This document shows positions 23,993 through 31,825 of a stretch of DNA of 64,000 nucleotides, piece by piece. The notes beneath the pieces are model-generated. The model was not told where the DNA came from. It did not search any database and worked only from the letters and a program-made list of their open reading frames with translations. Numbering within the stretch: the first letter of the stretch is position 1; each line of letters begins with the position of its first letter. A program made the position numbers and the translations under genes. Source of the stretch: an uncultured Roseateles sp. (lineage in GTDB: Bacteria > Pseudomonadota > Gammaproteobacteria > Burkholderiales > Burkholderiaceae_C); the NCBI RefSeq assembly GCF_963422335.1, contig NZ_OY729424.1, positions 6,200,001 to 6,264,000 of the forward strand, read 5' to 3'.

Positions 23993-26082
23993 GCCGCCTG
24001 AGCGCTGTCGGCCTGCACTTCAACCAGGCAGTCGTAGAAGCTGGGCGCCTCGCCCATATCGGTCAGGCGCTGATGCGTCAGCTCGTTGACGTTGCTGCCG
24101 TCCAGCCCCAGCTTGCGCCACCAGACGCCCAGGCCGTTGACGACGCCGGGCCGGGCCCGCGGGTTCAGCGCCACGCGGCAGCGGTAGGTGCCGCGTTCGT
24201 TGAACACGCGCACCGTCTGGCCGTCCTGGATACCTCGGGCGGCGGCATCGTCGCCATGCATCTCCAGCAGCGGCTCGCCCTCGATGTCGCGCAGGCTCTT
24301 CACATTGACGAAGCTGGAATTGAGGAAGTTGCGCGCCGGCGGCGAGATCATCGCCAGCGGATAGCGCCGCGCCAGCTCGGGCGAGGACTGCCGGCTCTCG
24401 TAGTTGGGCACGTAGTCGGGCAGGCCCAGGCCCGGCGCATCGGCCTGCACCTTGCCATTGGGCGTGGGGAAGCCGCCATCGGCGAACGGCGCGTCGGCAA
24501 TCGGCAGCTGCAGCCAGCCGGTGGCGCGCAGCTCGTCGAAGCTGAGGCTGTCGACCAGGGCCTGGCGGGCCAGGGTCTCGTCGCTGTCGGCAAAGCAGGG
24601 CTCGGTGAAGCCCATGCGCGCAGCCAGCTCACGGAAGATCTGCGTATTGGGCTTGGCCTCGCCCTGCGGGGCAATCGCCGGCTCGTTGATCAGCACCGTG
24701 GTGTGGCCGTAGCTGGTGTGCACATCCAGATGCTCCAGCTGGGTGGTTGCCGGCAGCACATAGTCGGCCTGGTCGGCGGTGTCGGTCAGGAAGTGCTCAA
24801 GCACGACGGTGAACAGATCCTCGCGCTGGAAGCCGGCCACCACCTTGCCCGACTCCGGTGCCACGGCCACCGGGTTGCTGTTGTAGACGATCACCGCCGC
24901 TATCTTGGGACCGAAGGTCGGCGAAGCCTCGCGCAGCAGATCGTCGCCAATGGTGCTCATATTGATGGTGCGCGGCGTGCGGCCGGCCAGCAGGTCGGGC
25001 CGCTCCAGCTTGGCCGTGTTCTTGTACGGTGCGAAAAAGCCCGAGCTGGACAGCAGCATGCCACCCGCCGCCTCACGCCAGGCCCCGGTCAGGCAGGGCA
25101 GCAGGGCCACCAGCCGCACCGCATTGCCGCCACCGCGCACGCGCTGCATGCCGTAATTCAGTCGGATAGCGGCCGGCTTCGTGGTGCCGTAGTCGCGGGC
25201 CAGCTGGCGCACCTCGTCGGCGCTGATGCCGCAGACCTCGGCCACCCGCTCGGGCGGCCATTGCAGCGCGCGTTCGCGCAGGCCGTCCCAGCCGTCCACA
25301 TGGCGGGCTATGTAGTCCTGGTCCAGCCAGCCGTGAGCGATCAGCTCATGCATCAGGCCCAGGGCCAGCGCGCCGTCGGTGCCGGGCAGCAGGGCAATGT
25401 GCTGGTGGCATTTATCGGCCGTTTCGGTCTTGCGCGGATCGATGCAGATCAGCTTGGCGCCCTGGCGCTTGGCCTGGTTGGCCAGGGTCCAGAAATGCAG
25501 GTTCGAGGCAATCGAATTGCTGCCCCAGATGATGATCAGCTGGCTGAACGCGAACTGCTCGACCCGCATGCCCACCTTGTGGCCATAGGTGGCGGCCAGC
25601 GCCGCGCCGCCAGCCGAGGCGCAGATCGTGCGCAGCAGCTGCGAGGCACCCAGCCTGTTGAAGAAGCGCGCAGCAATCGACTCGCCCTGCAGCAGGCCCA
25701 TCGTGCCGGCGTAGCTGTAGGGCAGTATGGCCTCGGGGTCGCGGGCGGCGATCGCCTTCAAGCGGTTGGCGATATCGCTCAGCGCCTCGTCCCAGCTCAC
25801 CGGCACAAACTGACCCTTGCCCTTGGGCCCGACGCGCTTGAGCGGCGTCAGCACCCGTTCCGGGTGGTAGCTGCGCTCGGCATAGCGCGAGACCTTGGTG
25901 CACAGGGCGCCCTGGGTGGTGGCGTGATCGGGGTCGCCCTGGATCTTGATCACCCGGCCGTCCTGCACCGTGATGCGCATCGCGCAGGTGTCGGGGCAAT
26001 CGTGCGGGCAGGCGCCGTGGACCGTGGTGGGCGTGCTTTTCGACGCCAAAGCGTCTGCGGAAGGCGTAACTGCGGAATTCAT
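23989..26082 (-). CDS. Molybdopterin-dependent oxidoreductase (DMSO reductase superfamily)
   Basis: A 697-aa Mo-bisMGD enzyme. The N-terminal [4Fe-4S] site is CPHDCPDTC with the fourth Cys in ALCTKVSRYAERSYHPERV; cofactor-binding stretches GSNSIASNLHFW and YNSNPVAVAPESGKV follow, then the C-terminal molybdopterin-dinucleotide domain (EGEPLLEMHGDDAAARGI). A Cys in RTICASAGGAAL may be the Mo ligand, tentatively. No Tat signal, so cytoplasmic. Substrate cannot be assigned; no partner subunits adjoin. The ATG at 26080-26082 and a GTG 18 bases upstream are both possible starts. Confidence 0.88.
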   Translation of the reverse strand: MNSAVTPSADALASKSTPTTVHGACPHDCPDTCAMRITVQDGRVIKIQGDPDHATTQGALCTKVSRYAERSYHPERVLTPLKRVGPKGKGQFVPVSWDEALSDIANRLKAIAARDPEAILPYSYAGTMGLLQGESIAARFFNRLGASQLLRTICASAGGAALAATYGHKVGMRVEQFAFSQLIIIWGSNSIASNLHFWTLANQAKRQGAKLICIDPRKTETADKCHQHIALLPGTDGALALGLMHELIAHGWLDQDYIARHVDGWDGLRERALQWPPERVAEVCGISADEVRQLARDYGTTKPAAIRLNYGMQRVRGGGNAVRLVALLPCLTGAWREAAGGMLLSSSGFFAPYKNTAKLERPDLLAGRTPRTINMSTIGDDLLREASPTFGPKIAAVIVYNSNPVAVAPESGKVVAGFQREDLFTVVLEHFLTDTADQADYVLPATTQLEHLDVHTSYGHTTVLINEPAIAPQGEAKPNTQIFRELAARMGFTEPCFADSDETLARQALVDSLSFDELRATGWLQLPIADAPFADGGFPTPNGKVQADAPGLGLPDYVPNYESRQSSPELARRYPLAMISPPARNFLNSSFVNVKSLRDIEGEPLLEMHGDDAAARGIQDGQTVRVFNERGTYRCRVALNPRARPGVVNGLGVWWRKLGLDGSNVNELTHQRLTDMGEAPSFYDCLVEVQADSAQAA

Positions 26083-26210
26083 GCGCGCACTATTGCACAC
26101 CGCGGCCGGCCTTGCCGCCCCCCCGGCGTCAAAGCCGCATCCCGACGGGGAAAATGCACGTCAATCGAGCCGCGCCCGCGCGCGGACCAGCAACACGACA
26201 GGAAAACAGC

Positions 26211-27347
26211 TTGCATAGACGTCATTGCCTGAAGCGCTTGGCAGGTCTGGGTGGCCTGGCGGCAGCTGCCCTGCCTCTGTGGGCCCAGGCCCAGGAGCGT
26301 CGGCGCATCGTGCTGGGCCAGTCGGTGCCGCTGACGGGTCCGGCCGCCCAGCTGGGCCTGCAGATGCAGGCCGGTGCCAAGCTGTACTTCGATGCGGTCA
26401 ATACCGCCGGCGGTGTCAACGGATTGACTGTCGAGCTGAAGACGCTGGACGACGGCTACGAGCCCGAGCGCTGCAAGGCCAATACCGAGAAATTCATCGA
26501 CGAGGACGTGTTCGCCCTGTTCGGCTATGTGGGCACGCCCACCTCGCTGGCCGCCCTGCCCCTGGTGAACCAGCACAAGATCCCGTTCTTTGCCCCGTTC
26601 ACCGGTGCCGAGGCGCTGCGCGAGCCCTTCAGCCGCTGGGTCTTCCACCTGCGCGCGTCCTATTTCGACGAGACCGCGCTGATCGTGCGCCAGCTGACCC
26701 AGCTGGGCCTGAACAAGATCTCCGTCTTCCACCAGAACGACGCCTACGGACGCGCCGGGCTGGACGGCGTGCAGCGGGCGCTCAAAAGCCTCAGCTTGAC
26801 GCCGCTGGCCACCGCCACGGTAGAGCGCAACAGCGTCGAAGTGGCCAAGGCGGTCAAGGACCTGGTGGCCGGCATGCCCGAGGCCATCGTGCTGATCAGT
26901 GCCTACAAGAGCTGCGCCGCCTTCATCCGCGAGGCGCGCAAGGCCGGCTACGGCGGGCTGTTCTACAACGTGTCCTTTGTCGGCACGCAGGCGCTGTCCG
27001 ATGAGCTGGGCAAGGAGGCGCGCGGCGTGGTCGTCAGCCAGGTCATGCCCTTCCCCTTCGGCGTGGCCACCGGCGTGGTCGCCGAATACCAGGCCGCACT
27101 GCAAAAGGCCGGCGGCGACCAGCGGCCCAACTACACCGCCATCGAGGGCTTTCTGGCCGCCAAGGTGCTGACCGAGGGCCTGCGCCGCATGGGCAGGGTC
27201 AGCCGCGACAGCCTGGTTGCCGGGCTGGAAACGCTGAGCAACTACAACGCCGGCGGCTTCCAGGTGAAGTTCGGCCCGCAAAAGCATGTGGCGTCGAACT
27301 TCGTCGAGCTGTCGCTGCTGACCGGCGACGGGCGGGTGAAGCGATAA
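26211..27347 (+). CDS. ABC transporter periplasmic amino-acid-type binding protein (LivK-like)
   Basis: Type I periplasmic-binding-fold protein (about 378 aa). Core begins RRIVLGQSVPLTGPAAQLGL, followed by INTAGGVNGL-like VNTAGGVNGLTVELKTLDDG and FGYVGTPTSLAALPLVNQHK. The preferred start is TTG at 26211: AGGAAA ends 5 bases upstream and the product then begins with a compact twin-arginine-like signal (RRHCLKRLAGLGG ... LWAQAQ). An in-frame ATG at 26154 would add 19 residues. No permease or ATPase nearby. Divergent from the molybdopterin enzyme, upstream of two peptidases. Confidence 0.85.
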   Translation: MHRRHCLKRLAGLGGLAAAALPLWAQAQERRRIVLGQSVPLTGPAAQLGLQMQAGAKLYFDAVNTAGGVNGLTVELKTLDDGYEPERCKANTEKFIDEDVFALFGYVGTPTSLAALPLVNQHKIPFFAPFTGAEALREPFSRWVFHLRASYFDETALIVRQLTQLGLNKISVFHQNDAYGRAGLDGVQRALKSLSLTPLATATVERNSVEVAKAVKDLVAGMPEAIVLISAYKSCAAFIREARKAGYGGLFYNVSFVGTQALSDELGKEARGVVVSQVMPFPFGVATGVVAEYQAALQKAGGDQRPNYTAIEGFLAAKVLTEGLRRMGRVSRDSLVAGLETLSNYNAGGFQVKFGPQKHVASNFVELSLLTGDGRVKR

Positions 27348-27471
27348 ACCGCTGACCGCACAAGCCCCGCGGCCCCCGGTGCCGACGCCAAACCGCCGGA
27401 GTACACTCATTTTCACCAGGCGCGCGCTGCCGAGGTGAGCCTGCGCGCCGTCAAACTTTGGAGTGCGCGCC

Positions 27472-28668
27472 ATGAAGCTGATTGACTCTATTCTTGCGGA
27501 TGCGGCCAGCATCCAGGCCCTGCGACGGGACATCCATGCCCATCCCGAGCTGTGCTTCCAGGAGGAACGCACCGCCGACGTGATCGCCAAGGCGCTGACC
27601 GACTGGGGCATCCCGGTGCACCGCGGCCTGGGCAAGACCGGCGTTGTCGGCATCGTCAAGAATGGCACCAGCAGCCGCGCCGTCGGCCTGCGCGCCGACA
27701 TCGACGCGTTGCCGATGACCGAGCACAACACCTTCGAGCACGCCAGCAAGCACACCGGCAAGATGCACGCCTGCGGCCACGACGGCCACACGGCCATGCT
27801 GCTGGCAGCGGCCAAGCACCTGTCCAAGCACCGCAATTTCGACGGCACCATCTATCTGGTGTTCCAGCCCGCCGAAGAAGGTGGTGGCGGCGCCCGCGAG
27901 ATGATCAAGGACGGGCTGTTCGAGAAGTTCCCGATGGAGGCCATGTTCGGCGCCCACAACTGGCCCGGCATGGCGGCCGGCGAGTTCGCGCTGCGCTCCG
28001 GTCCGGTGTTTGCATCGAGCAACGAATTCAAGGTCACCATCCGTGGCAAGGGCGCCCATGCGGCGATGCCGCACAACGGCATAGACCCGGTGCCGGTGGC
28101 CTGCCAGATGGTGCAGGCCTTCCAGACCATCATCACCCGCAACAAGCGCCCGATAGACGCCGGTGTGATCTCGGTGACCATGATCCACACCGGCGAGGCC
28201 ACGAACGTGGTGCCGGACTCCTGCGTGATCGAGGGCACGGTGCGCACCTTCACCCTGGAGGTGCTGGACCTGATCGAGCGCCGCATGCAAGTCATCGCCG
28301 AGAACACCTGCGCCGCCTTCGAGACCACTTGCGAGTTCGAGTTCAAGCGCAACTACCCGCCGACGATCAACCATGCCAACGAGACCGAATTCGTGCGCAA
28401 GCAGCTCGGCGCCATGGTCGGCGCCGACAAGGTGCAGGAGTTCGAACCGACGATGGGCGCCGAAGACTTCAGCTTCTTCCTGCTGGAAAAACCCGGCTGC
28501 TACTTCCTGATCGGCAATGGCGACGGCTCGCACCGCGTCGGCGGCCATGGCATGGGCCCCTGCATGCTGCACAACCCCAGCTATGACTTCAACGACGACC
28601 TGATACCGCTGGGCGGTTCGATGTGGGTACGCCTGGCCGAAGCCTGGCTGGCCGAACCGCAGAAGTGA
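27472..28668 (+). CDS. M20 family amidohydrolase (hippurate hydrolase-like)
   Basis: Zinc/manganese aminoacylase-type hydrolase (398 aa), M20D subgroup, removing acyl groups from N-acylated amino acids. Metal ligands lie in HACGHDGHTAM (about residue 100), QPAEEGGGGA, GAHNWPG, and near the C-terminus GAEDFSFFLLEKPG; the dimerisation lid sits in the middle third. The ATG at 27472 with GGAG 8 bases upstream is chosen over a GTG 9 bases earlier. The following M14 peptidase gene begins 4 bp after its stop. Confidence 0.94.
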   Translation: MKLIDSILADAASIQALRRDIHAHPELCFQEERTADVIAKALTDWGIPVHRGLGKTGVVGIVKNGTSSRAVGLRADIDALPMTEHNTFEHASKHTGKMHACGHDGHTAMLLAAAKHLSKHRNFDGTIYLVFQPAEEGGGGAREMIKDGLFEKFPMEAMFGAHNWPGMAAGEFALRSGPVFASSNEFKVTIRGKGAHAAMPHNGIDPVPVACQMVQAFQTIITRNKRPIDAGVISVTMIHTGEATNVVPDSCVIEGTVRTFTLEVLDLIERRMQVIAENTCAAFETTCEFEFKRNYPPTINHANETEFVRKQLGAMVGADKVQEFEPTMGAEDFSFFLLEKPGCYFLIGNGDGSHRVGGHGMGPCMLHNPSYDFNDDLIPLGGSMWVRLAEAWLAEPQK

Positions 28669-28672
28669 CACC

Positions 28673-29758
28673 ATGAACTCCATCGAACAAGCGTTTTCGC
28701 AACGCTACGCCGAGGCGCGCAGCAAATTCCTGGCCGCCGCCGAGGCCGCCGATCTGGATGTGCACAGCCAGATCCACCCGCTGCTGGGCCAGGACGGCGA
28801 GCAGCTGGCCATGGACGTGGTGCGCGACGGCCCGGCCGATGCCGGCAAGCTGCTGATCATCAGCAGCGCCTGCCATGGCGTCGAGGGCTTTTGCGGCTCG
28901 GGCGTGCAGGTCACCCTGCTGCAGGACGCCGAGTGGCGTGCCGCGGCCCATGCCGCTGGCGTGGCCGTGCTCTACATCCATGCACTGAACCCCTACGGTT
29001 TTTCCTGGTGGCGCCGCGTCACCCAGGAGAACGTCGACCTGAACCGCAACTTCCACGACTTCAGCCAGGAACTGCCGCACAACGCCGGCTATGCCGAGCT
29101 GGCCGGCGCCCTGGTGCCCAGCCAGTGGCCGCCCTCGGCCGAGAACGAGGCGGTGCTGGCCGCCTATGCCGCCAAGCATGGCGCGTTCGCGCTGCAGGGC
29201 GCCGTCTCGGGCGGGCAGTACGAGTTCCCGGAAGGCCTGTTCTACGGCGGGCGCAACCCGACCTGGAGCCATGTCACCCTGCGCCATGTGCTGCAGGAAC
29301 ACGGCCGCCAGGCCACCAAGCTGGCCTGGATCGATCTGCACACCGGCCTGGGCCCCAGCGGCCATGGCGAGAAGATCTTTGCCGGCCGCAACGACCCGGT
29401 GGCGGTGACCCGCTCACGCGCCTGGTGGGGCCCCGAGGTGACCTCCACCTATGACGGCAGTTCCACCTCCGCCCCGCTCAGCGGCCTGATGTGGAACGTC
29501 ATCTACGACGAATGCGCACAGGCCGAGTTCACCGGCATCGCGCTGGAGTACGGCACCTTGCCTATCGATCAGATGATTGGTGCGCTGCGCTGCGACCAGT
29601 GGGTGGAGAACCATCCCGAGCTGGACGAGGCCACACGCGCCCGGCTCAAGCGCCAGGTGCGCGACGCCTTCTACACCGACACGCCGGTGTGGAAGCAGCA
29701 GATCATCGAACAGGCCCAGGCCGCGGCGCGGCAGGCGCTGGCCGGCCTGCAAGGCTGA
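28673..29758 (+). CDS. DUF2817 (M14-like) zinc carboxypeptidase-family protein
   Basis: A 361-aa protein of the DUF2817 family, related to M14 carboxypeptidases. The zinc-binding start motif is SSACHGVEGFCGSGVQ (H-x-x-E), the Asn-Arg substrate clamp is ENVDLNRNFHDF, and IDLHTGLGPSGHG carries the third zinc His; a C-terminal Glu sits in IALEYGTLP. Cytoplasmic (no signal peptide). Close behind the M20 amidohydrolase, suggesting joint breakdown of an acylated or peptidic compound. Confidence 0.88.
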   Translation: MNSIEQAFSQRYAEARSKFLAAAEAADLDVHSQIHPLLGQDGEQLAMDVVRDGPADAGKLLIISSACHGVEGFCGSGVQVTLLQDAEWRAAAHAAGVAVLYIHALNPYGFSWWRRVTQENVDLNRNFHDFSQELPHNAGYAELAGALVPSQWPPSAENEAVLAAYAAKHGAFALQGAVSGGQYEFPEGLFYGGRNPTWSHVTLRHVLQEHGRQATKLAWIDLHTGLGPSGHGEKIFAGRNDPVAVTRSRAWWGPEVTSTYDGSSTSAPLSGLMWNVIYDECAQAEFTGIALEYGTLPIDQMIGALRCDQWVENHPELDEATRARLKRQVRDAFYTDTPVWKQQIIEQAQAAARQALAGLQG

Positions 29759-29789
29759 ATGAGCTGAAGGGGCCGCCCGCTGGGGCCCG

Positions 29790-29807
29790 TGTCAGCATCG
29801 GCTGACA
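29790..29807. repeat. Palindrome between the peptidase and lipid-phosphate operons
   Basis: TGTCAGC (29790-29796), spacer ATCG, GCTGACA (29801-29807): perfect 7-bp inverted repeat, 31 bp after the peptidase stop and without a T-run. Could be an operator or a weak transcript-end hairpin. Confidence 0.4.
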
Positions 29808-29851
29808 ACACGACGCGCTCCAGTCCGAGCGACGCCACCGCGGTGCACGCC

Positions 29852-29883
29852 CATGATGAACTCCTCTACCGGAGTTCATCATG
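29852..29883 (+). promoter_or_regulatory. Start-codon hairpin before the lipid-phosphate operon
   Basis: CATGATGAACTCC (29852-29864), loop TCTACC, GGAGTTCATCATG (29871-29883): perfect 13-bp stem, 6-nt loop. The right arm contains both the ribosome-binding GGAG (29871-29874) and the ATG (29881-29883) of the acidic-peptide gene, so in the folded mRNA translation initiation would be blocked. As DNA it is also a 32-bp palindrome that a dimeric regulator could bind. Confidence 0.75.
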
Positions 29884-30039
29884 AGCAGCCTGACCCCGCA
29901 CAAACACCCCCGTGAACCGATCGAAAACCCCGACGACGCCGAACCGGACATGCTGCCGGTGGAGCCCGATGAGGGCCTGGTGCCTGCGGCCATTCCCGAG
30001 GACGAGGAACACGACCGCATGGTCGATCCCGAGGAGTGA
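29881..30039 (+). CDS. Small acidic protein of unknown function
   Basis: A 52-aa open reading frame, MSSLTPHKHPREPIENPDDA onward, very rich in Asp, Glu and Pro and ending VDPEE. No membrane segment or known domain. Support for being real: GGAG 6 bases before the ATG, strongly biased composition, start placed precisely at the edge of a perfect hairpin, and a GTGA overlap with the following lipid kinase gene. It may be a leader peptide that couples translation to the kinase, or a small intrinsically disordered protein. Confidence 0.65.
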   Translation: MSSLTPHKHPREPIENPDDAEPDMLPVEPDEGLVPAAIPEDEEHDRMVDPEE

Positions 30040-31001
30040 CCGGGCGCGGCCACGACGGCGCTGTGAAACCGCTGTTCGTCGTGTTCAACCTGGGCTCGGG
30101 CCATGGTGACGCGCTTGATGCGCGCCAGGCAATGGAACGCGCCTGCGCCGAGGCCGGACGCAAGCTGGTGGTGCTGGTCGTGGAGTCGCCCCGGCGCCTG
30201 AGCGCGGTCGCGCATCAGGCGGTACGCGGCGCTCAGCAGGCCGGGGGCATCGTCGTGGCGGCCGGCGGTGACGGCACGATCAATGCGGTGGCCCAGGTCG
30301 TGCTGGGCAGCGGAGTGCCCTTCGGCGTGCTGCCACAGGGTACGTTCAACTACTTCAGCCGCACCCACGGCATTCCGGCCGACACGGCGCAGGCCATGCA
30401 GATACTGCTGTATGCCCAGGCACAGGCGGTCCAGGTCGGGCTGATCAACCAGCGGGTGTTCCTGGTCAATGCCAGTCTGGGCCTGTATCCGAAGTTGCTG
30501 GAAGACCGCGAGGCCTGGAAGCAGCAGTTCGGCCGCAGCCGCCTGGTCGCCTTCGGCGCTGGCCTGATGACACTGCTGCGCGGCCATCGCAATCTGCGCT
30601 TGAGCATCGAACTCGACAACACCACGCGCGACTTGAGCACGCCGACGCTGTTCGTCGGCAACAACGCCTTGCAGATGGAGCAACTCGGTTTCCCGCAGGC
30701 GCAGGCCATCGATGCGGGCCGTCTGGCCGGCGTGACCTTGCGCCCGCTGGGCCGGCTGGCCATGCTGTGGCTGCTGTTGCGCGGTGCTCTCGGCCAACTC
30801 GGCGAAGTCGACCGGGTGGTCAACTTCTCATTCAGGCAGCTGACGGTGAGCACCTCGCGCGCCTGGGGCGCGCGGGGCGTCAAGGTCGGCATCGATGGCG
30901 AGGTCTCGTGGCTGCGCCTGCCGCTGCAGTTCCGGGTCTCGCCCGAGCCCCTGTGGCTGATACGGCCCGCCGCCCCGGCGCCGGAGCGGGCCGCGCCATG
31001 A
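30036..31001 (+). CDS. Diacylglycerol kinase-family lipid kinase
   Basis: A 321-aa DAGKc-family protein (YegS/DgkB-like, sphingosine kinase superfamily) phosphorylating a lipid such as diacylglycerol. The ATP-site motif VVAAGGDGTINAVAQVVLG (about residues 73-91) and FGVLPQGTFNYFSR are clear; a C-terminal beta domain contains GIDGEVSWLRLPLQFRVSPE. A GTG start at 30036 overlapping the small-protein stop (GTGA) is favoured; a second GTG at 30063 gives KPLFVVFNLGSG directly and is possible. The stop overlaps the metallophosphoesterase start by 4 bases. Confidence 0.88.
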   Translation: MTGRGHDGAVKPLFVVFNLGSGHGDALDARQAMERACAEAGRKLVVLVVESPRRLSAVAHQAVRGAQQAGGIVVAAGGDGTINAVAQVVLGSGVPFGVLPQGTFNYFSRTHGIPADTAQAMQILLYAQAQAVQVGLINQRVFLVNASLGLYPKLLEDREAWKQQFGRSRLVAFGAGLMTLLRGHRNLRLSIELDNTTRDLSTPTLFVGNNALQMEQLGFPQAQAIDAGRLAGVTLRPLGRLAMLWLLLRGALGQLGEVDRVVNFSFRQLTVSTSRAWGARGVKVGIDGEVSWLRLPLQFRVSPEPLWLIRPAAPAPERAAP

Positions 31002-31825
31002 CGGTGCTGCTGCAGATCTCCGATCCGCATTTCGGCACCGAAAGGCCCGAGGTGCTGGAGTCGCTGCTGCGGCTGGCACAGCAGCAGCGGCCCGACGTGC
31101 TGCTGCTGTCGGGCGACATCACACAGCGCGCCACGCGGGCCCAGTTCGGCGCCGCACGGGCCTTTGTCGATCGCCTGCAGGTGCCGGTGGTGCTGGCAAT
31201 TCCAGGCAACCATGACATACCGCTGTTCAATCCGCTGGCGCGGCTGTTCGATCCCTACGGCCGCTATGCCCATGCCTTCGGGCGCCAGCTGGAACCGGTG
31301 TTCGACAGCGATGCGGTGCTGGTGCTGGCGCTGGACACGACACGCCGCTACCGGCACACCGATGGCGAAGTCTCGGCCGCACAGATCGAACGCGTCGCGC
31401 AGCGCCTGGCCGCAGCGAAGCCGGACCAGTGGCGCATCGTCATGACACACCAGCCGGTGGCCGTGACGCGTGAGCAGGACCGCCACAACCTGCTGCGCGG
31501 TCACGAGGCGGCCGTACGGCGCTGGGCCGAGGCGGGTGCCGACATGATCGTCGGCGGGCATATCCACCTGCCGTTCGTGCTGCCGCTGCGGGAACGATGG
31601 CCGGACCTGCCCCATCCGATGTGGGCCGTGCAGGCGGGCACGGCGCTCAGCACCCGGGTACGCGCCGATGCGGGCAATTCGGTCAACCTGCTGCGCATCG
31701 ACAAACCCCCGCTCGACGACGGCGCCAGGCGCGGCTGCAGTGTCGAGCGCTGGGATCATGATGACGCTCGGCGGTGCTTCGAACTCGTCCGCGCCCATCC
31801 GATGTCACGCCGGCATGAAGACTGA
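30998..31825 (+). CDS. Calcineurin-like metallophosphoesterase
   Basis: A 275-aa dimetal phosphoesterase. Family motifs in order: ISDPHFG (D-x-H), LLLSGDITQRA (GD), IPGNHDIP (GNHD), MTHQPV, GGHIHLPF (GHxH). It resembles class III cyclic-nucleotide/UDP-sugar-type phosphoesterases, but in this operon, between a lipid kinase and a PAP2 phosphatase, a phospholipid-derived substrate is plausible (inference). Start overlaps the kinase stop by 4 bases; its last 11 bases overlap the PAP2-YihY gene. Confidence 0.9.
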   Translation: MTVLLQISDPHFGTERPEVLESLLRLAQQQRPDVLLLSGDITQRATRAQFGAARAFVDRLQVPVVLAIPGNHDIPLFNPLARLFDPYGRYAHAFGRQLEPVFDSDAVLVLALDTTRRYRHTDGEVSAAQIERVAQRLAAAKPDQWRIVMTHQPVAVTREQDRHNLLRGHEAAVRRWAEAGADMIVGGHIHLPFVLPLRERWPDLPHPMWAVQAGTALSTRVRADAGNSVNLLRIDKPPLDDGARRGCSVERWDHDDARRCFELVRAHPMSRRHED

